The notes under the pieces are model-generated. The model made no database searches. It saw only the letters and a list, made by a program, of their open reading frames with translations, and was not told the origin of the DNA. The position numbers and the translations under genes were made by a program. A stretch of DNA of 64,000 bases, from assembly GCF_000383235.1 (NCBI RefSeq), contig NZ_KB910928.1:62001-126000 (forward strand), in the 5' to 3' direction. This stretch comes from Bacillus sp. 123MFChir2. Its GTDB lineage: Bacteria; Bacillota; Bacilli; Bacillales; Bacillaceae_G. Shown here in pieces: positions 8,594-17,273 of the stretch (the first letter of the stretch is position 1; every line of letters begins with the position of its first letter).

Positions 8594-8622
8594 TATTGTA
8601 TGAATAGAAGCAAGGCGTGGTG
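8594..8622 (-). promoter_or_regulatory. candidate sigma-K promoter of gerE
   Basis: On the minus strand CATACAATA (8602-8594) matches the sigma-K -10 consensus CATA-N3-TA, and an AC (8621-8620, in CACC) lies 17 nt upstream, matching the short -35 element. The position, about 70 bp before the gerE start, agrees with known sigma-K control of gerE. Confidence 0.65.
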
Positions 8623-8793
8623 AATACAAATAAGCAGAAATTGCACGTATTTATAAAAAATTATTTTCACTTCAACAAGCATTATCCGCTAACACAGGAT
8701 AATACAGTCTTCTCTCTAAAAGAGCAATATAATTCGATAGTTCCTGTTCATTACTACATGAAAAATGATGAATCATGAAAAGGAGAGGCGTTC

Positions 8794-8985
8794 ATGTCAG
8801 AAAAAAGATTGTGTAAATCTTCAACAGATAAAGTGTTTCTCGGCGTATGCGGTGGTTTAGGAGAATATTTCGGTGTGAACACAAGTATGATTCGCATTCT
8901 TTGGCTAATCGCTATCTTATGTTTCGGAACAGGTTTTTTAGCTTATTTCATTCTTATGTTGCTCATGCCAAGTTCTTATGAATAA
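8794..8985 (+). CDS. PspC domain membrane protein
   Basis: 63-residue protein made of one PspC domain: a short basic cytoplasmic head (LCKSSTDKVFLGVCGGLGEY, with the family's GGLGEYF) and a hydrophobic span from about residue 33 to 58. Stand-alone PspC proteins sit in the membrane and are linked to envelope stress, but the precise job of this one is unknown. Start ATG with AAAGGAGAGG. It is a single gene, and a bidirectional terminator separates it from the convergent Rrf2-type regulator. Confidence 0.85.
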   Translation: MSEKRLCKSSTDKVFLGVCGGLGEYFGVNTSMIRILWLIAILCFGTGFLAYFILMLLMPSSYE

Positions 8986-9054
8986 AGGAATTGCTTCCTA
9001 CGGTGCCTTTTCTATATTTTAATCTCCTTTCTCCAAATTATTTTTTATATTGCC

Positions 9055-9093
9055 AAAGAACCTAGCCTTACATGATAGAAGGCTAGGTTCTTT
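9055..9093. terminator. bidirectional terminator between PspC gene and Rrf2 regulator
   Basis: 13-bp stem AAAGAACCTAGCC (9055-9067) with GGCTAGGTTCTTT (9081-9093), with T-rich flank on the plus side. It serves the convergent genes on both sides. Confidence 0.85.
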
Positions 9094-9094
9094 T

Positions 9095-9526
9095 TTATTG
9101 TTTTATTTTTTCTTCTAAATTCGTAACCAGCTGTTTTACTTTTACATTTGCAAGTACCTTTTCCATCGCTTCTTGCGCTTGCAATAATATAATTTCTAAC
9201 ACATTTTGAATGTTTGCTCCAACCGGACATTGTACGTTTGGATTATCGTGAAAAGAAAATAAATGTCCTTCTTCCATAACTTCAACCGCTTTGTATACAT
9301 CAAGTAACGTCACTTCATCTAAATCCCGAGCTAAAGAAGTGCCGCCTTTTCCAGCTTGTACGTCAACAAGTCCTGCTTTTTTTAGCATCCCTGTAATTCG
9401 GCGAATAACGACTGGGTTTGTATTGACACTACCAGCAATCCATTCAGACGTACAACGTGAAGTTTTATCAACTGCTAGTAATGTTAGCATATGAACAGCT
9501 ACTGTAAAACGACTACTAATCCCCAC
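9095..9526 (-). CDS. Rrf2 family transcriptional regulator (YwnA-like)
   Basis: 143-residue winged-helix Rrf2 protein. The N-terminus GISSRFTVAVHMLTLLA and VVIRRITGMLKKAGLV form the DNA-binding part; AGKGGTSLARDL is the wing. It lacks the three clustered cysteines of IscR/NsrR cluster-binding members; only isolated cysteines are present (CTSEW and QCPVG), so it is closer to the B. subtilis YwnA type, which does not hold an Fe-S cluster. GTG start at 9526 with an AGGAGGG site. No obvious target gene is adjacent; the divergent neighbour is the YhaQP-type transporter. Confidence 0.85.
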   Translation of the reverse strand: MGISSRFTVAVHMLTLLAVDKTSRCTSEWIAGSVNTNPVVIRRITGMLKKAGLVDVQAGKGGTSLARDLDEVTLLDVYKAVEVMEEGHLFSFHDNPNVQCPVGANIQNVLEIILLQAQEAMEKVLANVKVKQLVTNLEEKIKQ

Positions 9527-9678
9527 TTGTATTCCCCTCCTTTATACCATTCTCTACCATTCATAAAAAAATAACGTACCTTTTATTATATACTACTTTT
9601 TTTCGTTATATAAAGTGAAACTTCATGGCAGCAATTATAGGTAAGCGTATTCTCACTGGAATTATACTCCTTACCAAA

Positions 9679-9719
9679 CTTCTAAATAAAATGCATAGCT
9701 GAGTAGTTACTAAATAGCA
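9679..9719 (+). repeat. short repeat with CTGAGTAGTTAC core, copy 2
   Basis: Second copy of the element at 1515-1556: TTCTAAATAAAATGCATAG followed by CTGAGTAGTTACTAAATA. It is 15 bp from the terminator of the downstream ABC permease gene. Confidence 0.5.
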
Positions 9720-9733
9720 TTGTAAATCCAAAG

Positions 9734-9771
9734 AAAAATCCTGATTTACCTCTAAAAGAATCAGGATTTTT
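9734..9771 (-). terminator. terminator of the YhaQP-like operon
   Basis: Perfect 13-bp stem AAAAATCCTGATT (9734-9746) with AATCAGGATTTTT (9759-9771); the minus-strand side ends in TTTTT. Confidence 0.9.
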
Positions 9772-9776
9772 CCAAA

Positions 9777-11003
9777 CTAATGACGCTTTATAAATTTAGC
9801 AAGATCTTTAAATTTTACTTTATCAGAATAGCTCATAACACCGTTTACGTAAATGCGACTTGTAATAAAGTTTAAAAGGAAGATTGTCGCAAGTAATAAC
9901 GATAAGGCAATGCTAATTTCTAAAGCGCCAGCTTCTCCAGCTACAACCCGTGAGAATGTAACCATCGGTGTAAAGAAAGGAATATATGAACTAATCACAA
10001 CAATTGTACTGTTTGGGTCTGATAGTGATTTCATGCTTATGAAAAACGCTGCCATAATTAAAATTGCGACTGGAAATGATACTGATTGTAAGTCTTCTGT
10101 TTTTGATACAACAGCTCCAGCTGCCGCATACATCATCGCATATAATAAATAGCCCGTAATAAAAAATACAATAAACAGACTAATAACTTTTGCATCTAAC
10201 TTCGCAAAATCAATCGGAAGACCAAATAAAGACGCATTATCTAAATCTATCCATCCAATTAAAACCGGAACGAGAACACCACATGCAAGGATAGCAATTT
10301 GCAGTAACGCCGTTGTAACAACAGCAAGAATTTTAGCGTACATCATATACAGTGGTTTCACTTTCGAAAGCATAATCTCCATAACACGAGAAGATTTTTC
10401 TGATGCGATATTCATCGCAATAGTATTTCCGAACGCTATGATAAACATATACAGTACAAATATAAACACATATGCAATACCGAAAGAGGACGCACGATCT
10501 TTTATCGCTTCTTCTTTCAACGAAATATTTGTTTGTAACTGCTGCGCTACATCAGACGGCACCTTATGGTTCGAAAGAATCACTTGTGTATATTGCTGTT
10601 TTAAATAGCTTGCTATAATAGTAGATGTTTCTTTACTTGGAAAACCATTGTACATATACGTTACTTCGGGTACTCCATTTTTTTCTATAATGTGAAAGAG
10701 ACCGTCTAACTCTCCTTCTTCAACTTGTTTATGAAGTGTTTCTAACTTTTCTTTCTTTTCCACTTTTATTTGAGCTGATGGAAGAGTTTTATTTAGCACC
10801 TCTTCTTGTACAGTATATGTCGAACTATCCATTACGATCGCAAGCTTATCTTTGTCTTTATTTTTATCTTTATCAGAAGTAAAGTGATTAAAAGCAAAAA
10901 TTCCAAATACCACTAAAAATAAAATACCACTTGTAATCAGTGATTTTTTAGAAAGAAATGATTCTCTAAAATAAAATGAAAACACATGAAAAAATTTACG
11001 CAT
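9777..11003 (-). CDS. ABC transporter permease (YhaP/NatB type)
   Basis: 408-residue ABC-2 type permease. One N-terminal membrane span (about 22-42), a long extracytoplasmic domain to about residue 175, then five or six spans with the conserved NIASEKSSRVMEIMLSK block characteristic of the NatB/YhaP subfamily. Its partner ATPase is 2 bp upstream. Related systems export sodium or unidentified compounds; the substrate here cannot be told. The YhaP assignment rests on length and the paired ATPase of about 295 residues. Confidence 0.85.
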   Translation of the reverse strand: MRKFFHVFSFYFRESFLSKKSLITSGILFLVVFGIFAFNHFTSDKDKNKDKDKLAIVMDSSTYTVQEEVLNKTLPSAQIKVEKKEKLETLHKQVEEGELDGLFHIIEKNGVPEVTYMYNGFPSKETSTIIASYLKQQYTQVILSNHKVPSDVAQQLQTNISLKEEAIKDRASSFGIAYVFIFVLYMFIIAFGNTIAMNIASEKSSRVMEIMLSKVKPLYMMYAKILAVVTTALLQIAILACGVLVPVLIGWIDLDNASLFGLPIDFAKLDAKVISLFIVFFITGYLLYAMMYAAAGAVVSKTEDLQSVSFPVAILIMAAFFISMKSLSDPNSTIVVISSYIPFFTPMVTFSRVVAGEAGALEISIALSLLLATIFLLNFITSRIYVNGVMSYSDKVKFKDLAKFIKRH

Positions 11004-11005
11004 TC

Positions 11006-11890
11006 TTATTTCGCCCTTTCTACAAAGATTTCATTTAAGGTCGGTTCTAGCATTTTAAACTGACGTAAATGCACACCTTTGTCTTGTAATTTTTGTAAAA
11101 TTGATAGGGCTTCTGTATCTTCCTGAACTTTCATATAAAGATAACCAAGACGTTTCTCATACACAATCTGTAATGTTTCCAACGCTTTTTCATTTTCTTC
11201 GTTATCTTCAATTGTTAAATTTCGAAATCCGTATTCTTTTTTTATATCACTTAAGTGACCTTCTACAACCGCTTCGCCTTGCTTCAAAATACACACATGC
11301 TGACAAAACGATTCAACTTGTTCCATACGATGACTTGATAAAATAATAGTTTTCCCTCTTTGAATTTGTTCTCCAATAATATTCGCTAGCATTTCAGCAT
11401 TTACGGGATCTAATCCACTAAATGGTTCATCTAAAATGAGTAACTCCGGGTCATGTAGAAGCGCTGCAATCAATTGGATTTTTTGTTGATTCCCTTTCGA
11501 CAATTCCCCTGCAACCTTATACTTATATTCAGGGATTGCTAATCTTCCTAACCAAAAATCAATGGCTGCATCTACTTCCTTTTTTGTCATTCCTTCTAAT
11601 CTTCCAAAATAGCGAAGTTGATCAATTACTCGACTTTTCGTATACAAACCTCTCTCTTCAGGAAGATAACCAATTGTTACACCGCTCGCTGTGATCTCTT
11701 TCTTATCCCAGGTAATACTGCCCCCATTTGGCGTTAATAAGCTTAACAGCATTTTAATGGTCGTTGTTTTTCCTGCACCGTTTCGTCCTAGCAGCCCTAA
11801 TACTTCACCTTTCGGTAGAGTAAGATTTAAATGATTCACTGCAACGTTTTCACCAAACTGCTTGGTTAATTGTTGAATCTGCAATGTCAT
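11006..11890 (-). CDS. ABC transporter ATP-binding protein (YhaQ type)
   Basis: 294-residue ATPase partner of the permease just downstream. Walker A GRNGAGKTT near residue 37, signature LSKGNQQKIQ near 130, Walker B LLILDEPFSGLDP near 150 and the switch His in SSHRMEQ. The C-terminal 80 residues are an extra domain common in the ABC-2 export family. ATG start with GGAGAG. First gene of a two-gene operon; its promoter lies in the 196-bp gap shared with the divergent acid phosphatase gene. Confidence 0.9.
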   Translation of the reverse strand: MTLQIQQLTKQFGENVAVNHLNLTLPKGEVLGLLGRNGAGKTTTIKMLLSLLTPNGGSITWDKKEITASGVTIGYLPEERGLYTKSRVIDQLRYFGRLEGMTKKEVDAAIDFWLGRLAIPEYKYKVAGELSKGNQQKIQLIAALLHDPELLILDEPFSGLDPVNAEMLANIIGEQIQRGKTIILSSHRMEQVESFCQHVCILKQGEAVVEGHLSDIKKEYGFRNLTIEDNEENEKALETLQIVYEKRLGYLYMKVQEDTEALSILQKLQDKGVHLRQFKMLEPTLNEIFVERAK

Positions 11891-12086
11891 ACTTTTCTCT
11901 CCTTAAAATTAGTCCTATCAGTCTAATGATATTCAAAATACTTATATTTTTACCATATTTTATTATAGCATTGCACATACTAAATTATATACGTATATCA
12001 ATATACAAAATTACATTTATTTATTTTATTATCATGTTATCGTGATATAATTAATAGGTAAAATATATATTTTTTAGGAGGACACT

Positions 12087-12917
12087 ATGAAAAAGAGAAC
12101 ATTCACAACACTGTTATCTGTTGCATTGTTATCTACAACTTTAACAGCATGCAACTCGGCAGAACAGACATCAGCAAAAGCTAAAGAAGAAAAAGTCCAA
12201 CTAACAGATCAACAATTGATGGCTGACTTATGGTATCAGACTTCTGGTGAAGCAAAAGCATTATACCACCAAGGCTACAACATCGGTACACAAAAGCTAG
12301 ATGCAACTCTCGCTAAGGGGACAGGCAAGAAACCAGCCGTTGTTCTAGACTTAGACGAAACGGTTGTTGATAACAGCCCACACCAAGCAATGTCTGTGAA
12401 AACAGGAAAAGGCTATCCTTATAAGTGGGATGACTGGATTAACAAGGCAGAAGCAGAAGCTCTTCCTGGTGCAATTGACTTCTTAAAACATGCAGAATCA
12501 AAAGGTGTAGATATTTACTACATTTCAAATCGTAAAACGAATCAATTAGATGCGACGATTAAAAATTTAGAACGTATCGGTGCCCCGCAAGCAACGAAAG
12601 AACACATTTTACTACAAGAACCAAAAGAAAAAGGTAAAGAAAAACGTCGTGAACTCGTTTCACAAACGCATGATATCGTCTTATTATTTGGTGATAATTT
12701 ATCAGACTTCATTGGTTTTGATGGATTATCGACGCAAGATCGTAATAAGAAGGTAGAAGAGTTAAAAGCACAATTCGGCGAGAAATTTATCGTTTTCCCA
12801 AATCCTATGTATGGTGACTGGGAAGGTTCTTTATATGACTATGACTTTAAAAAATCTGATGCAGACAAAGATAAAATTCGCAAAGATAACTTAAAATCAT
12901 TTGAAGATAAAAAATAA
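12087..12917 (+). CDS. class C acid phosphatase, lipoprotein e(P4) family 5'-nucleotidase
   Basis: 276-residue secreted lipoprotein. The signal peptide ends in the lipobox LTAC (Cys 22). The HAD-type phosphatase domain shows the paired catalytic aspartates in VVLDLDETVVDNSP near residue 90, YISNRK near 150 and the late FGDNLSDF near 205. Family members remove phosphate from nucleotides and other monoesters outside the cell, for nucleoside or NAD salvage. AGGAGG stands 6 nt before the ATG. Its 3' terminator is shared with motB. Confidence 0.93.
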   Translation: MKKRTFTTLLSVALLSTTLTACNSAEQTSAKAKEEKVQLTDQQLMADLWYQTSGEAKALYHQGYNIGTQKLDATLAKGTGKKPAVVLDLDETVVDNSPHQAMSVKTGKGYPYKWDDWINKAEAEALPGAIDFLKHAESKGVDIYYISNRKTNQLDATIKNLERIGAPQATKEHILLQEPKEKGKEKRRELVSQTHDIVLLFGDNLSDFIGFDGLSTQDRNKKVEELKAQFGEKFIVFPNPMYGDWEGSLYDYDFKKSDADKDKIRKDNLKSFEDKK

Positions 12918-12943
12918 AGGATGGCACAATGCCATCCTTTATT
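12913..12943. terminator. bidirectional terminator, acid phosphatase/motB
   Basis: Perfect 14-bp stem AATAAAGGATGGCA (12913-12926) with TGCCATCCTTTATT (12930-12943). It overlaps the end of the phosphatase gene and reaches into the motB stop region, with T or A runs on both sides. Confidence 0.92.
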
Positions 12944-13715
12944 TTTTATCTTTTATAAGAGGTAAAATAAATACTTCTACCCGTCTATTTTTTGCTTTTC
13001 CTTCCGAAGTGTCATTCGATGCGACAGGACGATATTCTCCGTAGCCAATCGCACTAAATTTTTGCGGAAGCAATTGTTTGTTTTTAAGCAGCGCTTGCAT
13101 AAAATTAACGGCACGCTGTGTACTTAACTCCCAGTTAGAAGCAAAGTGGGCATTCGAGATTGGAACATTATCCGTATGTCCTGATACAGTAATTTCTCGA
13201 GGAGATGCTGCAACTAATAATGAGGACATCTCTTGCGCCATATTCAGCGACTCTAACTTCACAGTAGCTTGTCCAGAATCAAAGAGTGCGTTATCTTCAA
13301 TTGTTAACATTAATCCACGTTCTGTGAGATCTGTTTTAAATGAAGATTGAAGCCCCTTCTCCTCAATGTATTTATCAATATTTTTTTGTACTGCTTTTAA
13401 CTCATTCATTTCTTGCTGCTTCACTTCTGCTTCTGCTTGTTGTTTGATTTTTTCAGACTCAGGACGTTTTTCAGATAAATCTTTTTCAGCTTTTGGTTTT
13501 TGATCACTTAAAAACTCTTTCTTACCCGTTCCGCCTGAAAGTTCATCTTTAAAGGCAACAGCCATTTGTTTAAACTTTGCTGCATCAAGGCTACTCATTG
13601 CAAATAAAACAATAAATAATGCAAATAACAAAGTTAACATATCTGCATATGGAATTAACCAAGTTTCATCGATATGCTCTTCATGCTTTTTCTCCTTTTT
13701 CTTTCTTCTACTCAT
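12939..13715 (-). CDS. motB: flagellar stator protein MotB
   Basis: 258-residue stator subunit of the flagellar motor. A basic N-terminus (RRKKKEKK) is followed by one membrane span with the proton-binding aspartate in YADMLTLLFALF (Asp near 25). A charged linker with repeated Lys/Glu leads to the OmpA-like peptidoglycan-binding domain (about 150-255; SGHTDNVPI, NWELSTQRA, GYGEYRPV). It overlaps motA by 8 nt. Length and sequence fit H+-driven MotB better than Na+-driven MotS, although this is a family judgement. Confidence 0.93.
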   Translation of the reverse strand: MSRRKKKEKKHEEHIDETWLIPYADMLTLLFALFIVLFAMSSLDAAKFKQMAVAFKDELSGGTGKKEFLSDQKPKAEKDLSEKRPESEKIKQQAEAEVKQQEMNELKAVQKNIDKYIEEKGLQSSFKTDLTERGLMLTIEDNALFDSGQATVKLESLNMAQEMSSLLVAASPREITVSGHTDNVPISNAHFASNWELSTQRAVNFMQALLKNKQLLPQKFSAIGYGEYRPVASNDTSEGKAKNRRVEVFILPLIKDKK

Positions 13716-14499
13716 CTTTTTCCGCTCCCTGCGCTAGCTTTTTACGCTCAGTTTCAGAGAGTGCACCTAAAATACGATTCTTCATAACAAATGGATAAGT
13801 GCCAGTTTGAAGCATTAATAAACATTCAACCATTAAACGTTTCTTTTCAATTTCTTGTGCAGACTTTTGTTTTAATTTGTTTGCAAATGGATGCCATAAA
13901 ACATAACCCGAGAAAATCCCAAAAATTGTTGCAATAAATGCACCCGAAATCGCATGACCTAATTTATCAATATCTGATAAATTCCCAAGTGCAGCTACAA
14001 GACCGATTACAGCCCCTAAAACCCCAAGTGTCGGCGCATATGTACCAGCTTGCGAGAAAATAGCAGCCCCTTTTCTATGTCGCTCTTCTATCGCTTCAAT
14101 TTCTGATTCTAATATTTTCTCCAGATCCTCTGATGCTACACCATCAATTACAAATTTCAAACCCCTCATCAGAAATTCGTCTTCCACTTTATCCAATTGC
14201 TGTTCTAAAGATAAAATACCATACTTTCTACTTTCTGACGTCCAATGAACAAATAGATCTAACATTTCTTCATACGTCATTTCTTTTTTGTTCCTACCAA
14301 AAATAGCTTTGAGTAACTTAGGAATTCTTTTTAGTTGATTTATCGGAAAAGCAATACAAATTGCTGCAGTTGTCCCAATAAATATGATTGTAAATGCTGC
14401 TGGATTTAATAAAGCGCTAAGAGCAGCCCCCTTTAAAAACATTCCTACTACAACAGCAATTATCCCAAGAATAATTCCAATAATCGTTGTTAAATCCAT
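13708..14499 (-). CDS. motA: flagellar stator protein MotA
   Basis: 263-residue membrane protein with four spans (about 2-22, 32-52, 145-168, 178-198). GTYAPTLGVLGAVIGLVAAL in the third span and LWHPFANKLK after the fourth are MotA hallmarks. With MotB it forms the ion channel that drives flagellar rotation. The large cytoplasmic loop (about 60-140) contains EAIEERHRKG, the rotor-facing charged region. AGGAGGG precedes the ATG. No flagellar genes are nearby, as is normal for this pair in Bacillus. Confidence 0.94.
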   Translation of the reverse strand: MDLTTIIGIILGIIAVVVGMFLKGAALSALLNPAAFTIIFIGTTAAICIAFPINQLKRIPKLLKAIFGRNKKEMTYEEMLDLFVHWTSESRKYGILSLEQQLDKVEDEFLMRGLKFVIDGVASEDLEKILESEIEAIEERHRKGAAIFSQAGTYAPTLGVLGAVIGLVAALGNLSDIDKLGHAISGAFIATIFGIFSGYVLWHPFANKLKQKSAQEIEKKRLMVECLLMLQTGTYPFVMKNRILGALSETERKKLAQGAEKDE

Positions 14500-14768
14500 C
14501 TTTGTTCCCTCCTAAATCGTTCGATACAATTAAAAATTTAAACGAAACTTAATTGTTATATCCTTTTATATATATATTACATAAAAAATAGCAATTGGGG
14601 AAGTTTATTATTGTGTCAATTAAAAAAAACAGCATAAAAAATCGACTTTTTTTTACAAATTTTTTTCATTTTCATTACTTCACGACTCCTTTGTTCCTTT
14701 TTATAGAAGATAGATTTATAATGTAAAAAGATATTTAAGTAAGAACGAAAGGAATATATCGATCAAAA

Positions 14769-15569
14769 ATGATGAAAAATAGAATTATAAAAAGGACCCT
14801 TTTAATTTCGATTGTTATTCTCATTGTTGTTTCTTTAATACATGTTCTTTCCAAACCTTTGAAAAATAACAAAGCAGAAGCAGTTGAAGCAGTTGAAATA
14901 AAAAAGCATACTGAACATCCAAAAGAAGAGATTCCTCCGTTCCCAAAAGCAAGTGAGACAGCTAAAAAAACGGATGATCAATATAGTCTTGTTAATAATC
15001 CTGATTCGTTACTCGTTTTAGTCAACAAGCATAGAAAGCTACCAGACTCTTATACACCAAATGATTTAACAAAACCAAATGTCTCATTTTCAAACCCGAA
15101 AGACAAAGAAAAAACATTGCTTCGCAAGCCCGCAACGGATGCTCTAGAAACAATGTTTGAAACAGCAAAAAAACAAGGATTTGAACTTACAGCTGTATCT
15201 GGTTTTCGCTCTTATAAACGACAACAGTCATTACACAACATATATGTAAACCGCCAAGGTAAAGAAGCTGCTGATGCGTTAAGTGCCGTTCCAGGAACAA
15301 GCGAGCATCAAACAGGACTCGCTATGGATATTAGTTCTAATTCGGCAAATTACCAATTGGAGCCTGTATTCGGAGAAACACCTGAAGGAAAATGGGTAGC
15401 GGAGCATGCTCACGAATTTGGATTTATTATCCGTTATCCGAAAGATAAAACAAACATTACAGAGTATGTTTATGAGCCATGGCATCTTCGTTTTGTCGGC
15501 AATCCGCATGCTACATATTTATATACGCATCACCTGACATTAGAAGAAGCAACAGCAGACAAAAAATAA
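14769..15569 (+). CDS. D-alanyl-D-alanine carboxypeptidase family protein (VanY/LdcB type)
   Basis: 266-residue membrane-anchored zinc peptidase. One N-terminal span (about 10-28), then a linker and a VanY-type domain (about 110-250). Zinc ligands and the catalytic Glu appear in SEHQTGLAMDIS and EPWHLRFVG, with SGFRSYKRQQ upstream. Such enzymes remove the terminal residue from peptidoglycan stem peptides; whether this one acts on D,D or L,D bonds cannot be told. Two ATG codons lie in tandem (14769 and 14772) and the ribosome binding site AAAGGA is rather far, so the start is slightly uncertain. Confidence 0.9.
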   Translation: MMKNRIIKRTLLISIVILIVVSLIHVLSKPLKNNKAEAVEAVEIKKHTEHPKEEIPPFPKASETAKKTDDQYSLVNNPDSLLVLVNKHRKLPDSYTPNDLTKPNVSFSNPKDKEKTLLRKPATDALETMFETAKKQGFELTAVSGFRSYKRQQSLHNIYVNRQGKEAADALSAVPGTSEHQTGLAMDISSNSANYQLEPVFGETPEGKWVAEHAHEFGFIIRYPKDKTNITEYVYEPWHLRFVGNPHATYLYTHHLTLEEATADKK

Positions 15570-15591
15570 GAGAGTTCTGTACTCTCTTATT
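15565..15591. terminator. bidirectional terminator, carboxypeptidase/ysmA
   Basis: 11-bp stem AATAAGAGAGT (15565-15575) with ACTCTCTTATT (15581-15591) followed by TTTTT on the plus strand. It lies between convergent genes. Confidence 0.88.
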
Positions 15592-15594
15592 TTT

Positions 15595-16047
15595 TTAATC
15601 TAATAATCTTTGTTTCCATTCTACTGGCCATGGTACTCCTTTTCCAGTTTTTTTAGAAGCCTGTACCATCGCACCTCGTCCCACTAAACAAACCTCTCCC
15701 GCCTCGTTCTTCACCATATAGTGTAAATCTAAAGATGAGTTCCCGATATTTTCCGCTTTTACATACACTTTTAAGTGCTCATCAAAGAATACCTGTTTCA
15801 AAAAATTACATTGTAAATCTGCTACTACAATCATCGTTTCCGATGATTCATGCACCCATTCTTGCATAAAACCAAGTTCTTTAAAAAATTCAATACGTGC
15901 TTCTTCAAAATAAGTAAATGCAACACCGTTATTCATATGTCCAAACATATCTGTCTCACAAAAACGTACCTTTATAGGAATATAAAATGAAAATGCACTC
16001 GCCCACTCTTCAAAGTTTTCAATATAATGAATCTTCTTCACAACCAC
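15595..16047 (-). CDS. ysmA: acyl-CoA thioesterase, 4HBT hotdog family (YsmA)
   Basis: 150-residue hotdog-fold thioesterase. The catalytic motif FCETDMFGHMNNGVAFTYFE has the Asp of the 4-hydroxybenzoyl-CoA thioesterase group. It should hydrolyse an acyl-CoA, but the substrate is unknown. In B. subtilis ysmA lies between sdhB and gerE, and the same order holds here apart from inserted genes. The start is GTG; the ribosome binding site AAGGAG fits either GTG 16047 (4 nt) or the in-frame GTG at 16041 (10 nt), so the start may be two residues later. Confidence 0.88.
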   Translation of the reverse strand: MVVKKIHYIENFEEWASAFSFYIPIKVRFCETDMFGHMNNGVAFTYFEEARIEFFKELGFMQEWVHESSETMIVVADLQCNFLKQVFFDEHLKVYVKAENIGNSSLDLHYMVKNEAGEVCLVGRGAMVQASKKTGKGVPWPVEWKQRLLD

Positions 16048-16104
16048 CCATCTCCTTCTCGTATTACTCTTTTTAATATTATTTGATTTTTCGGAAATTT
16101 AAAA

Positions 16105-16240
16105 CTAAAATGCATTGCTATGCAAAACAAAAAATAATCTGCACTCGTTTCATCTCTTTGTTTTACCAACGTCATTGGTAGAAAAAGGCCTTGACCGCTT
16201 CTATGCATAGCCAGTCCCTCTCGCCCACTCAAAAAGAAAA
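16105..16240 (-). repeat. dispersed intergenic repeat, copy C
   Basis: Shorter and more diverged copy with GGCCTTGACCGC and CATAGCCAG. It is followed within about 50 bp by copy D in the same orientation, giving a tandem pair between ysmA and sdhB. An open frame of 127 codons runs through both copies and is most likely spurious. Confidence 0.7.
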
Positions 16241-16287
16241 GGATATGATTCTAGTGAAGATATGTCTCTCTACTACTTATAAATTCA

Positions 16288-16478
16288 TTTTTGGGCATAT
16301 AGACTGCTGTCATGCAAACAAGGCAAGGGCCTGTACTTATTTGTCTACTTTTGTTTTAAAACATCGCACGCGGCAGGAAAAGGCCCTGACCGACTCTATG
16401 CATCGCCAGTTGCTCTCGCCCACCGAAAAAGAAAAGGGTTTTTATGTTAGTTTTTCAATTCGCATCTATATATACAAA
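16288..16478 (-). repeat. dispersed intergenic repeat, copy D
   Basis: Long copy including the left part (GACTGCTGTCATGCAAAC), the core CACGCGGCAGGAAAAGGCCC, the hairpin arms CTGACC and GCCAG, and the right end with TTTTTATGTTAGTTTTTCAA. It directly abuts the sdhB terminator. Confidence 0.8.
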
Positions 16479-16507
16479 AATTGCCTCTTCAAACTGAAGA
16501 GGCAATT
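16479..16507 (-). terminator. terminator of the sdhCAB operon
   Basis: 12-bp stem AATTGCCTCTTC (16479-16490) with GAAGAGGCAATT (16496-16507); the minus-strand side continues TTTTGTATATA. Confidence 0.9.
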
Positions 16508-16511
16508 TAAA

Positions 16512-17273
16512 TTAATAGTTATTGTCACTACCAAAGAAATCTTTAAAGGATTGAATCGTTGTATCACGGTTTAATGCAGCAATCGATGTCGTTAATGGAA
16601 TTCCTTTTGGACAAGATTGTACACAGTTTTGTGAGTTACCGCAGTTTGCAAGTCCTCCATCACCCATCATTGCACGTAAGCGATCCGCTTTATGCATTTC
16701 ACCCGTTGGATGCGCATTGAATAAACGCGCTTGTGAAAGCGGCGCTGGACCGATAAAGTCAGATTTGCTGTTTACGTTTGGACATGACTCTAAACATACA
16801 CCGCAAGTCATACATTTTGATAATTCATATGCCCACTGACGCTTCTTCTCTGGCATTCTTGGCCCTGGACCTAAGTCATACGTACCATCAATCGGAATCC
16901 ATGCTTTTACACGCTTTAACGCGTTAAACATGCGGCTACGGTCTACTTGCAAGTCACGAATAACCGGGAATGTTTTCATCGGTTTTAAGCGAATTGGTTG
17001 TTCTAGTTTATCAATAAGTGCTGTACATGATTGACGTGGTTTTCCGTTGATTATCATCGAACAAGCACCGCAAACTTCTTCTAAACAGTTCATATCCCAA
17101 GCGATAGGTGTTGTCTTGTTTCCTTTCGCATCAACAGGATTACGACGAATTTCCATTAATGCCGAAATAATATTCATATTTGGACGATATGGAATTTCAA
17201 ATTCTTGATCATACTCCTGGGAGTTTTGACCGTCCTGTCTTGTAATAATAAGGCGGATTGTTTTCTCAGACAT
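16512..17273 (-). CDS. sdhB: succinate dehydrogenase iron-sulfur subunit
   Basis: 253-residue subunit that passes electrons from SdhA flavin to the membrane quinone site. The [2Fe-2S] ligands lie in CLEEVCGACSMI and the following QSC (about 64-85); the [4Fe-4S] and [3Fe-4S] ligands in CMTCGVCLESCPN (about 153-165), CGNSQNC and CPKG. It overlaps the 3' end of sdhA by 8 nt. Last gene of sdhCAB, followed by a clear terminator. Confidence 0.97.
   Translation of the reverse strand: MSEKTIRLIITRQDGQNSQEYDQEFEIPYRPNMNIISALMEIRRNPVDAKGNKTTPIAWDMNCLEEVCGACSMIINGKPRQSCTALIDKLEQPIRLKPMKTFPVIRDLQVDRSRMFNALKRVKAWIPIDGTYDLGPGPRMPEKKRQWAYELSKCMTCGVCLESCPNVNSKSDFIGPAPLSQARLFNAHPTGEMHKADRLRAMMGDGGLANCGNSQNCVQSCPKGIPLTTSIAALNRDTTIQSFKDFFGSDNNY

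Noticed and set aside
14500-14560. Possible sigma-D promoter for motAB
   Set aside because: TAAA and a CGAT-like box are present, but the -10 would lie on the ribosome binding site and matches only about five of eight positions.
16191-16574. 127-codon frame on the plus strand
   Set aside because: It spans two repeat copies and the sdhCAB terminator and then runs antisense to sdhB.
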